Part shown: piece by piece, positions 15,217 to 22,137 of the stretch
How positions within the stretch are numbered: the stretch's first letter is position 1
Layout: the number at the start of each line of letters is the position of its first letter
NCBI RefSeq assembly: GCF_000427645.1
Contig: NZ_KE386571.1
Span: 1 to 64,000 of the forward strand
Length of the DNA stretch: 64,000 nucleotides
Direction: 5' to 3'
Source: Sphingomonas phyllosphaerae FA2
GTDB lineage: Bacteria; Pseudomonadota; Alphaproteobacteria; Sphingomonadales; Sphingomonadaceae
Translations under genes and position numbers: made by a program
Notes under the pieces: model-generated
Databases searched by the model: none
What the model was told of the DNA's origin: nothing
Seen by the model: only the letters and a program-made list of their open reading frames with translations

Positions 15217-16119
15217 ATGTACGACGTGATCGTGGTCGGGGGCAGTTTTGCGGGAATGTCGGCTGCGATGCAGCTGGCGCGCGCGCGACAGAATGTGCTG
15301 GTGATCGATGCCGGGACGCCGCGGAACCGCTTCGCAGACGAGGCGCATGGCTTTCTGGGACAGGATGGGCGTGCGCCTGCGGCGATCATGCGCGATGTCC
15401 GTTGTCAATTGCTGCGCTATCCGACCGTCGAGGTCATGTCCGGTGAGGCTGTTGGCACGCGGGCACTTGGTGCCGGTTTCGCCGTCGAACTGTCGGGCGG
15501 AGGTGAACACCGCGCCAGGCGCCTGATCCTGGCGACGGGTGTCTCGGATCAGTTGCCAGCGATCCCCGGCATGTACGAACGCTGGGGAGAGACCGTGCTT
15601 CATTGTCCTTACTGCCACGGATATGAGGTACGCGACCTGCCGCTCGGCGTGGTTGCAGCGCATCCCATGTCAGCGCATCAGGCTATGCTCATTCCGGACT
15701 GGGGACCGACCACTTACTTCACGCAGGGATTGTTCGAGCCGGACACGGCCGAGATCGACGCCTTCGCCGCGCGCGGCATCACCATCGAGCGCACGCCGGT
15801 CGTGGAGTTGGCAGGCGACGCGCCAGCGCTTGACGGTGTCCGCCTTGCCGATGGACGCTTCGTTCGGGTGGCAGCGGTCTTCACTGCGCCGCGCACGGAT
15901 CCTGCTACGCCGCTCGCTACAATGCTGGGGTGCGTACATGAGGACGGACCGACAGGGCCGTACGTGAAGGTCGATCAGTGGGGTGCTACCTCAGTCGCGG
16001 GCGTGTGGGCAGCAGGCGACACGGCCACCCCCATGCACAACGCCACGCTTGCGTCCGCTGCGGGTGTGCTGGCGGGCATCGGAGCACATCAGGCTTCCGT
16101 TCGTGCAAAGGCGGGGTAA
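15217..16119 (+). CDS. NAD(P)/FAD-dependent oxidoreductase, thioredoxin-reductase-like
   Basis: This 300-residue cytoplasmic flavoenzyme has the FAD-binding VVGGSFAGMSAA (6-17) and a redox pair C130-PY-C133 in LHCPYCHGYE. The second FAD motif is VWAAGDTATPMHNATLASAAG near the C-terminus. The NADP half is reduced relative to true TrxB, and the CHGYE context is that of the TrxR-like group paired with Rrf2 regulators. It probably reduces a disulfide or transfers electrons to a peroxidase-type partner; the substrate is unknown. AGGC precedes the ATG at 15217. The divergent Rrf2 gene is the likely regulator. Confidence 0.85.
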   Translation: MYDVIVVGGSFAGMSAAMQLARARQNVLVIDAGTPRNRFADEAHGFLGQDGRAPAAIMRDVRCQLLRYPTVEVMSGEAVGTRALGAGFAVELSGGGEHRARRLILATGVSDQLPAIPGMYERWGETVLHCPYCHGYEVRDLPLGVVAAHPMSAHQAMLIPDWGPTTYFTQGLFEPDTAEIDAFAARGITIERTPVVELAGDAPALDGVRLADGRFVRVAAVFTAPRTDPATPLATMLGCVHEDGPTGPYVKVDQWGATSVAGVWAAGDTATPMHNATLASAAGVLAGIGAHQASVRAKAG

Positions 16120-16193
16120 GCCATTCAGTTGGCAGACTTCTGCACCAGTCGACAGTGTAAGCGATGGTGGTGCACCTGCACGCTCAACGTGGC

Positions 16194-16220
16194 GGATGCG
16201 GTAGTTGTGATACCGCATCC
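16194..16220. terminator. 10-bp perfect hairpin
   Basis: GGATGCGGTA (16194-16203) pairs exactly with TACCGCATCC (16211-16220) around GTTGTGA. It lies 75 bases after the flavoprotein stop and 8 bases beyond the end of the receptor remnant, so it could terminate either. Only three T occur downstream on the plus strand. Confidence 0.5.
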
Positions 16221-16228
16221 GGATGCGT

Positions 16229-16327
16229 TTAGAAGGCGTGACGCATGCCGATCACGATGTTGCGACCACGCAGCGGCGATTGGTCTTTCACGAAAGAGGT
16301 GTGCACGTGCGCGGCTTTCGACCGCTT
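16229..16327 (-). pseudogene. C-terminal remnant of a TonB-dependent receptor
   Basis: About 32 codons remain. They end SPLRGRNIVIGMRHAF before a TAA. An LRGRNI motif followed by alternating residues and a terminal Phe is the last beta strand of sphingomonad TonB receptors. Upstream the frame meets a stop codon, and no further barrel sequence is present. The receptor has been deleted apart from its end, leaving its terminator hairpin beside it. Confidence 0.45.
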
Positions 16328-16551
16328 CAATCATGGAGGCTGTCCGGCATGAAAGTCCCTAATCTCGCTCCGAGATGATGCTGACCCCGATTTAAGCGGT
16401 CGATCCGCTCACATGAACGAACGGCAGATGTCGGGCGGCGGAAAGCGGCGCGTGAATGGCCGAAAGTGGGTCGTTCCAACCAACGGGGTCCTGCTGTCAA
16501 TTAGTCAAAGAGAGGTACGCTCGGGCGCGCAGGCGGACACCGAAAACAGGG

Positions 16552-17454
16552 TCAGGACGCCGAGTCTGCCGACTTAGTGTCAGGCTGCGATAGCAAGGCA
16601 GCGACGTGGCGCAGCTTGTCCGGGTTGCGTACGATGTAGATCGCACTGATCCGTCCATCTCGTATCTCCAGCGCGGTGGTCTGGAGCACGGCGCCGCGAT
16701 CGATGCTGACGAAGCCTGGCAGTCCGTCGATCATAACGGTCCGCAGCAGCGTGGGCGGGTCGACCCGCTTTCGTCGCTGTGCGACGAAGAGGCGGAGAGC
16801 GCGCTCGATCCCGCTAATCACGTTGTGGAAGGCAATGACTTTGCCCCCGCCATCCGCGTGGATGGCGACGTCGCTGGCCAGAAGCGATGACAAGGCGACG
16901 CTGTCGCCGTTACGGGCTGCGGCGAAGAAGGCTCGGGCGATGCGGTCAGCCTCCGTCCTATCAACGGCGAAGCGCGGACGCGACTGCTGAACGTGCTTGC
17001 GCGCACGCGAGGCGAGCTGCCGCACCGCGCTGGGATCCCGCCCGAGCGTAGTCGCGATGTCGGTCAGCGCGACATCGAACACGTCGTGCAGCAGGAACGC
17101 CGCGCGCTCCAGCGGCGACAGCCGCTCCAGTGCGAGCATGAGCGTCAGCGTCACATCGGCAAGGGTCTCTTCCGTCGCGTCGGTCTGCATCAACGGCTCG
17201 GGAAGCCAAGCGCCGACGTAGGTTTCCCGCCGGGCACGCGCGGATTTCAGCTGATCTAGACACAGCCGCGTGACAATGCGGGTGAGGTACGCCGATGGGG
17301 TATCGACGCTCTCGCGCGTCCCGACCCAGCGCAGCCACGCTTCCTGCACCACGTCCTCGGCCTCGCTCAGCGAGCCGAGCATGCGGTAGCCCAGGCGAAG
17401 CAGCCGGGGCCGCTGGGCCTGGAAATCAGGCAGGCGTTCGTCAACGTGCGGCAC
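16552..17454 (-). CDS. ECF41-type RNA polymerase sigma factor with SnoaL-like C-terminal domain
   Basis: From a GTG at 17454 (GGAGG about 7 bases upstream) this is a 300-residue sigma factor. Sigma region 2 spans about 10-72 and region 4 about 105-155. The linker carries WLPEP (83-87). A fused NTF2/SnoaL-like domain (about 170-290) has DGGGK (201-205) and NPDKL (277-281). These three motifs are diagnostic of ECF41 factors, in which the C-terminal domain replaces a separate anti-sigma factor and modulates activity. It is the last gene of a three-gene operon driven by an ECF41 promoter, so positive autoregulation is likely. It overlaps the preceding gene by 14 bases. Confidence 0.93.
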   Translation of the reverse strand: MPHVDERLPDFQAQRPRLLRLGYRMLGSLSEAEDVVQEAWLRWVGTRESVDTPSAYLTRIVTRLCLDQLKSARARRETYVGAWLPEPLMQTDATEETLADVTLTLMLALERLSPLERAAFLLHDVFDVALTDIATTLGRDPSAVRQLASRARKHVQQSRPRFAVDRTEADRIARAFFAAARNGDSVALSSLLASDVAIHADGGGKVIAFHNVISGIERALRLFVAQRRKRVDPPTLLRTVMIDGLPGFVSIDRGAVLQTTALEIRDGRISAIYIVRNPDKLRHVAALLSQPDTKSADSAS

Positions 17455-17884
17455 GCGCTTCCTCCAACGGGGTCCGCTGGTAGATCGCCAGACGGGCATC
17501 GCGCCATGCCCAAATCGCCAGAGCGCCCGCCAGCACGGCGGGCAGCGTCACCGCGGCGAAGTCCCGCATCAATGCGTCGGGGCCGCAGATGCCTGCGACC
17601 ACTGCCCACAGGTGGAACAGCGCGTGCCCCGCCAGCCACAGCGCGGCGGCGGCCCAGAGCGCCACGCGCGTGCCGGGCTTCGACACGCCGACCAGCAGCG
17701 CCACCGCGACGAGCAAGAAGGTCAGTCCGATGTCGCGAACGAAGTGCTGATTGAACGGCCCGGTCGTGGTGACCCCCGACACCGCGAAATACCAGTTGGC
17801 CGGCGACAGCAGCATGAACGCCCTGTTGGCGGCTGCGCCCAGGCCGAGCAGCACCGCGAGCGCCAGCGGAAGTCGCCGGCTCAC
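17441..17884 (-). CDS. Four-helix membrane protein in the ECF41 operon
   Basis: A GTG at 17884 overlaps the stop of the upstream gene (GTGA). The 147-residue product has about four hydrophobic helices. The first (LPLALAVLLGLGAAANRAFML) is followed by a loop containing WYFAVSGVTTTGPFNQHFVRD, and the last is near VTLPAVLAGALAIWAW. I do not recognise a named family. An ATG further upstream would read through the repeat and is rejected. Its place between the NAD(P)-binding protein and the sigma factor suggests a membrane partner in the same response. Confidence 0.75.
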   Translation of the reverse strand: MSRRLPLALAVLLGLGAAANRAFMLLSPANWYFAVSGVTTTGPFNQHFVRDIGLTFLLVAVALLVGVSKPGTRVALWAAAALWLAGHALFHLWAVVAGICGPDALMRDFAAVTLPAVLAGALAIWAWRDARLAIYQRTPLEEARAAR

Positions 17885-18663
17885 GCCGCGGTCGCCGCGG
17901 TCGCCGCGGTCGCCGCGGGCGTCACGGCGTGGAGCCACGCGTCGAAACGCGTTGGCATGATCCGCGCTTCGCCGCCGGGCACCAGCGCGTCATCGTCGAT
18001 CGTAGCGCCGAAATAGTCCTTTTCGGCCGTGACGACGATGTGGCGGGGATCGTCGCGCGCGCCAAGCCAGCTGGCGACGAACTCCGCCATCGACCCGCGC
18101 TCCGGACCCGCGACATCGACGATGCCGTTTGCGGGAGACGCGATTGCGAGCTCGGCGAGCATCGCCGACACATCGGCCGCCGCAATCGGTTGGAACGCGA
18201 GCTGCGGCAGGTGAACGCCGTCTTTGCGCGTGTAGCCGTCCGCGATGGTGGCCAGAAATTCGAAGAACTGCGTCGCGCGGACGAGGGTGAAGGGCAGGCC
18301 GCTGCTGGCGACGAGCCGCTCCTGCTCCAGCTTGGCGCGGAAGTACCCGGACGCCTGAAGCCGATCGGTGCCGACCACCGACAGCGCGACCACGTGCGCG
18401 ACACCCGCCTCGCGCGCCGCCGCGATCACGTTCGCGGTGCCGGTGCGGAAGAAGCCGAGCACCGCGTCGTCCGCGAAGGAGGGCGCGTTGCTGACGTCGA
18501 TCACGACCCACGCGCCTGCCATAGCATCGGTGAGGCCAACGCCGGTCACCGCATCGACGCCGGTGCTCGGCGATGCGGCGACCACGTGGTGGCCCCAGTC
18601 CTGTAGCAGCGCGACCAGAGGACGACCGATCAGGCCGGTTCCGCCGATTACTACCAACTTCAT
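17881..18663 (-). CDS. NAD(P)H-binding (NmrA/atypical SDR) protein
   Basis: This 260-residue protein starts at ATG 18663, with GGGAG 8 bases upstream. It opens with the dinucleotide-binding MKLVVIGGTGLIGRPLVALL. The middle region has HVVALSVVGTDR and a Y-x-x-K-like YFRAKLEQE, as in NmrA-type redox sensors and quinone oxidoreductases of the extended SDR class. The extreme C-terminus is TAATAATAATAA, encoded by a 9-bp tandem repeat. It is the first gene of the ECF41 operon. Such oxidoreductases are typical ECF41 targets, so it probably acts on a small metabolite or senses NAD(P)H. Confidence 0.85.
   Translation of the reverse strand: MKLVVIGGTGLIGRPLVALLQDWGHHVVAASPSTGVDAVTGVGLTDAMAGAWVVIDVSNAPSFADDAVLGFFRTGTANVIAAAREAGVAHVVALSVVGTDRLQASGYFRAKLEQERLVASSGLPFTLVRATQFFEFLATIADGYTRKDGVHLPQLAFQPIAAADVSAMLAELAIASPANGIVDVAGPERGSMAEFVASWLGARDDPRHIVVTAEKDYFGATIDDDALVPGGEARIMPTRFDAWLHAVTPAATAATAATAA
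17885..17919 (-). repeat. 9-bp tandem repeat at a gene junction
   Basis: About 3.9 copies of GCCGCGGTC run from 17885 to 17919. On the minus strand they encode Thr-Ala-Ala repeats at the C-terminus of the NAD(P)H-binding protein and end one base before the start of the next gene. Because the unit is three codons, slippage would change the tail length without shifting the frame. Confidence 0.8.
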
Positions 18664-18696
18664 GTTGCGTTCTCCCACGAAAGTGTCTGCCGGCAT

Positions 18697-18723
18697 GACG
18701 AGACGCGCCGGGGGAGTGTGACA
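18697..18723 (-). promoter_or_regulatory. ECF41 promoter for the sigma operon
   Basis: On the minus strand TGTCACA (18723-18717) is followed after exactly 16 bases by CGTC (18700-18697), which is the published ECF41 consensus. It is 34 bases upstream of the ATG of the first operon gene (18663). It implies that the operon, including the sigma gene itself, is autoactivated. Confidence 0.85.
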
Positions 18724-18754
18724 CGTCGGCGCAGAAAATCTTTCGGAGGGGCGA

Positions 18755-18781
18755 TGTCACACCGCGCCAAACTGCCTCGTC
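18755..18781 (+). promoter_or_regulatory. ECF41 promoter for the carboxymuconolactone decarboxylase-like gene
   Basis: TGTCACA (18755-18761), 16 bases, then CGTC (18778-18781) stand 45 bases before the ATG at 18827. The two ECF41 promoters face away from each other with their -35 elements only 31 bases apart. Confidence 0.85.
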
Positions 18782-18826
18782 CTGATCGCGTGCGCCGGTG
18801 GTCGGCGCCGTGACGAGGAGTGCATC

Positions 18827-19282
18827 ATGACGGGAACGCCGCGCCTGAACTGGGTCGAGGTCGCGCCGGACGGCGCCAGCGCCCTGTTCGGCATTCATCG
18901 GTACGTGACGAAGGGCACGAACCTGCCGGAAGAGCTCATCCATCTGGTGTTCCTGCGCGTGTCGCAGATCAACGGTTGCGCACACTGTATCGACATGCAC
19001 ACGCGTGACCTGCTCAAGACCATGTCTGTCGATAGAGTGGCGCTGGTGCCGGTCTGGGCCGAGGTGCCGCACCTGTTTTCCGACCCGTATCGGGCGGCGC
19101 TTGCGTGGGCGGAGGAAGTGACGAACCTCAGCACTACCCATGCGTCGGACGAAGCCTATGCCGCGGCGGCGGCTGCGTTCACTCCGAAGGAGCTCGTCGA
19201 TCTGACGCTCACGATTGCCGCGATGAACGCCTTCAATCGCTTGGGCGCGCCATTTCGGTTGCCGGTGGCCGCCAAGGCATGA
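18827..19282 (+). CDS. Carboxymuconolactone decarboxylase/AhpD-family protein
   Basis: This 151-residue protein has the AhpD-like active-site motif CAHCIDMH (two Cys and a downstream His) at about residues 46-53 in an all-helical fold. Members act as thiol-based peroxidase partners or decarboxylases. GAGGAG lies about 8 bases before the ATG. COG2128-type proteins are the classical partner of ECF41 sigma factors, and the exact ECF41 promoter upstream supports that here. It is probably an alkylhydroperoxidase-like redox protein of the regulon. Confidence 0.92.
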   Translation: MTGTPRLNWVEVAPDGASALFGIHRYVTKGTNLPEELIHLVFLRVSQINGCAHCIDMHTRDLLKTMSVDRVALVPVWAEVPHLFSDPYRAALAWAEEVTNLSTTHASDEAYAAAAAAFTPKELVDLTLTIAAMNAFNRLGAPFRLPVAAKA

Positions 19283-19556
19283 TCACCGTGTTGAGGTGAA
19301 CGCGATTCGAGGCGGCCGCTCCGACGCACTCGTCGACCTTGCTGAACAAACGACCGCTATCAGGAGCAAGCGCGGAGCCGCCGAATGGCTGATGATGGGT
19401 CAAGGCAGCGAAAGGCTGGGGCTTGGTGCGCTAGGGCCGGAACCACATTCATCGCGAACATCGAGTCTCGTACCATCGATCGATGGCAGGCGGGAATGAC
19501 TCGGCTGCGCGACTTATCTACTTCCGATCGTTGTATGGACGAGGAGAAGCCTATCC
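19283..19556. other. Intergenic stretch, no gene
   Basis: No supported frame is present. GAGGAGAAG at about 19540 is the ribosome-binding region of the next gene. No ECF41-type promoter is visible here, so the following operon is probably controlled separately. Confidence 0.4.
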
Positions 19557-21287
19557 ATGTCCCGTCGCATCCTGATCACCGGCGCGAGCGTTGCCGGTAA
19601 CACCGTCGCCTACTGGCTGGGGCGCGCCGGCTTCGACGTCACGGTGGTCGAACGGACGCCTGCTTTCCGCGATGGTGGCCAGAACATCGACGTGCGTGGG
19701 GTTGGTCGCGAAGTGCTGCGCAGGATGGAGCTGGAGCAGGTGGCGCTCGAGCAGGGCACCGGCGAGGAGGGCACCGCCTGGGTCGAGAAGGACGGAAGGG
19801 TCGCGGCGCAGTTCCTCACCGCCGACACGGCCGCAGACGGGCCTACGGCCGAGATGGAGATCCTGCGCGGCGATCTGGCGCGACTGCTCTACGAACCCGC
19901 CAGGGAGCGAGCGACCTTCCGGTTCGGCGACAGCGTCGCGAGAGTCGAGCAGGACGGTGACGGCGCGACCGTGACCTTCGCGAGCGGAGCCGTCGAGCGA
20001 TACGACGCGGTCGTCATCGCCGAGGGGGTGGGATCGAAAACGCGAAGCCTGGTCTTCCCGGGCGAGAACGAGCCACGCTGGATGGATCTGACGATCGCCT
20101 ATTTCACCATCCCGCGCCGTCCCGACGACGACCATCTGTGGCGCTGGTACAATGCCCCCGGCGGCCGCAGCGTATCACTCCGTCCCGACCGGCACGGCAC
20201 CGCGCGCGCCATGCTCTCGGTGCAGCAGCGGCCGGGCGGCGAGCAGGACTGGGACGTCGAGCGACAGAAGGCGTTTCTGCGCTACCGCTTCGCCGACGCG
20301 GGCTGGCAGAGCGACCGCGTGCTGGCCGGGATGGCGACGACCGACGATTTCTACTTCGACGTGCTGCGCCAGGTGAGGATGCCGCGCTGGTCGAAGGGTC
20401 ACATCGTGCTCACCGGCGACGCGGCATGGTGCGCGACGCCGATTGCCGGCTACGGCACTACGCTGGCGATCACCGGCGCCTACGTTTTGGCGCAGGAGCT
20501 GATTCGCTCGACCGACGTGCCGGCTGCCTTCGCAGCCTACGAGATGGCGATGCGGCCGATGGTCGAGGACGCGCAGGGCGTGCCGAGGATCGCGCCGCGG
20601 CTGGCGAACCCGCACAGCCGCCTGGGCATCCGGCTTCTCCACGGTGCGCTGAGCGTGGCGAGCCGCCCCGCCGTGCGCGGCGTCGCCGGCAGGCTGTTCG
20701 GTGGGCGCTCGAAGGACGTCGACCTCTCGCGCTACGACACGCCGGCGTCCGAAAGAATTCCGGCCCTCTCAGGAGCATTATCTCCGACGGGCCTGCCGCC
20801 CCTGCTGGCGCTCGGCGCGGTCGGCGTGGTGCTCGGTGCCAGCGCACTCGTCGGGCGGCGCAATGCGCCCGACCCGTCGCACCCCGGCATCCGCGGCTGG
20901 TACCGTCGTCTGGACAAGCCGGGCTACACGCCGCCCGACGCGGTATTCGGCGCGGTCTGGCCAGTGCTGGAAACCGGCCTAGCGGCTGGGGGCTACCGAC
21001 TGCTGCGACAGCCGTCGGGGAGCGCGCGCAATGCGGCGGTTGGCCTCTGGCTGCTGAACACCGCCATGGTCGGCGGCTGGACGCAGCTGTTCTTCCGCGA
21101 GAAGCGGCTGGGCGCGAGCGCAGCCGCGTCCGGCGCGATGGTTGTCACGGGCGCAGCCTACGTCGCCACCGCGGCCAAGGTCGATCGGCTGGCCGCGGTA
21201 GCGGCGGTGCCGTTCGTCACCTGGCTCGGCTTCGCGACGCTGCTGGCCGAGCGCATCTGGCGCGACAATCCGGAGAAGGGTCGTTGA
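19557..21287 (+). CDS. Fusion of an FAD-dependent monooxygenase and a TspO/MBR domain
   Basis: One frame of 576 residues. Residues 1-400 are a PHBH-type FAD monooxygenase: ILITGASVAGNTVAYWLGRAG at the start, a VVIAEGVGSKTR DG-type region, and LTGDAAWCATPIAGYG as the second FAD motif. After a hydrophobic helix at about 413-430, residues 448-570 match the tryptophan-rich sensory protein TspO: WYRRLDKPGYTPPDAVFGAVW, further membrane helices, and a terminal RIW. TspO proteins bind porphyrins and act in light and oxidative stress. The join would tether a flavin hydroxylase to the membrane. GAGGAG lies upstream of the ATG. It overlaps the DUF393 gene by 4 bases. Confidence 0.85.
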   Translation: MSRRILITGASVAGNTVAYWLGRAGFDVTVVERTPAFRDGGQNIDVRGVGREVLRRMELEQVALEQGTGEEGTAWVEKDGRVAAQFLTADTAADGPTAEMEILRGDLARLLYEPARERATFRFGDSVARVEQDGDGATVTFASGAVERYDAVVIAEGVGSKTRSLVFPGENEPRWMDLTIAYFTIPRRPDDDHLWRWYNAPGGRSVSLRPDRHGTARAMLSVQQRPGGEQDWDVERQKAFLRYRFADAGWQSDRVLAGMATTDDFYFDVLRQVRMPRWSKGHIVLTGDAAWCATPIAGYGTTLAITGAYVLAQELIRSTDVPAAFAAYEMAMRPMVEDAQGVPRIAPRLANPHSRLGIRLLHGALSVASRPAVRGVAGRLFGGRSKDVDLSRYDTPASERIPALSGALSPTGLPPLLALGAVGVVLGASALVGRRNAPDPSHPGIRGWYRRLDKPGYTPPDAVFGAVWPVLETGLAAGGYRLLRQPSGSARNAAVGLWLLNTAMVGGWTQLFFREKRLGASAAASGAMVVTGAAYVATAAKVDRLAAVAAVPFVTWLGFATLLAERIWRDNPEKGR

Positions 21288-21646
21288 GTAGGGTCACGGT
21301 CTGGCACGACGGAAACTGTCCGCTCTGCCGTCGCGAGATCGCGCTGGTGCGCAGGCTGGACATTCGCGGCGCCATCGAGTTCGTCGACGCGACCGGCCCG
21401 TCCACGTGCCCGCTCGACCGCACCGAGATGCTGGCGCGCTTTCACGCGCGAGAAGCGGATGGACCCCTGTTGTCGGGTGCGGCCGCCTTCGCCGCGATGT
21501 GGCGTGCCATCCCCGTGCTGCGGCCGCTCGGAGAGGCGGCCCGCAACCGGTTGATCCTTTCGGTGCTCGAACGCCTCTACCTCCGCTTCCTTCGCATGCG
21601 ACCGCACCTGAAGGGGGGGCTGTCACGGCGGGAGGCTCGGGCATGA
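21284..21646 (+). CDS. DUF393 thiol-disulfide oxidoreductase-like protein
   Basis: A TTG at 21284 overlaps the previous stop (TTGA) and starts a 120-residue protein. It has the DCC-family signature DGNCPLCRRE (residues 9-18) followed by a thioredoxin-like fold and a basic C-terminal helix. DUF393 proteins carry a CxxC-type pair and are widespread in photooxidative-stress and photolyase clusters. The tight overlaps on both sides mean it is translated as part of the same operon. No other start in this frame lies near the motif. Confidence 0.82.
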   Translation: MSRVTVWHDGNCPLCRREIALVRRLDIRGAIEFVDATGPSTCPLDRTEMLARFHAREADGPLLSGAAAFAAMWRAIPVLRPLGEAARNRLILSVLERLYLRFLRMRPHLKGGLSRREARA

Positions 21647-22137
21647 GGCCGACGCCCGATCCCGTCGCCCCCGGGCAGGAGAGCGTGTGGCGCTACCCCC
21701 GTCCCGCCATCGCCAAGCCGAGCGATCGGCATGTCCGCATCGACCATCGCGGCGTCGTCGTCGCCGACACGCGCGCGGCGATCCGCACGCTGGAGACCAG
21801 CCATCCACCGAGCTGGTACCTGCCGACCGCCGACCTCAATTCCGGACTGCTCCACCGTTCTGAGCGACGGTCGTTCTGCGAGTGGAAGGGCCACGCGGTC
21901 TACTGGCACCTGGCGCTCGGCGACGAGCTGCTGCGCGATGTGGGGTGGAGCTATCCGGAACCGACACGGGCCTTCTCGATCCTCCGCGATCACGTCGCCT
22001 TCTACGCCGGCCCGCTCGACCGATGCACGGTGGATGGCGAGCAGGTCCGCCCGCAGCCCGGCGGCTTCTACGGCGGATGGATCACGTCCGATCTCAGCGG
22101 ACCTTTCAAGGGCGTGTCGGGCAACATGGGATGGTGA
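21643..22137 (+). CDS. DUF427-domain protein
   Basis: This 164-residue protein has an ATG overlapping the previous stop (ATGA). It shows the DUF427 pattern: RVRIDHRGVVVADTRAA-like beta strands, LETSHPPSWYLP, CEWKGHAVYWHLAL, and AFYAGPLDRCTVDGEQV. The Cys in FCEWKG and the paired Trp/Tyr residues are typical. DUF427 proteins are small beta-barrel proteins of unknown biochemistry, often linked to photolyase and DUF393 genes. The last 7 bases overlap the photolyase start. Confidence 0.88.
   Translation: MRPTPDPVAPGQESVWRYPRPAIAKPSDRHVRIDHRGVVVADTRAAIRTLETSHPPSWYLPTADLNSGLLHRSERRSFCEWKGHAVYWHLALGDELLRDVGWSYPEPTRAFSILRDHVAFYAGPLDRCTVDGEQVRPQPGGFYGGWITSDLSGPFKGVSGNMGW

Larger units (their letters stand above)
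16120..16551. other. Intergenic stretch holding a receptor remnant and a hairpin
   Basis: This stretch contains the hairpin at 16194-16220 and the 3' end of a TonB-receptor-like frame at 16229-16327 (separate entries). The remaining 220 bases up to the sigma-factor stop hold no supported frame. Confidence 0.5.

Noticed and set aside
20138-21286. Long plus-strand frame within the monooxygenase-TspO gene
   Set aside because: It is low-complexity Arg/Ala and out of frame with the conserved motifs. Only its last part (from 21284) is a real gene (DUF393).
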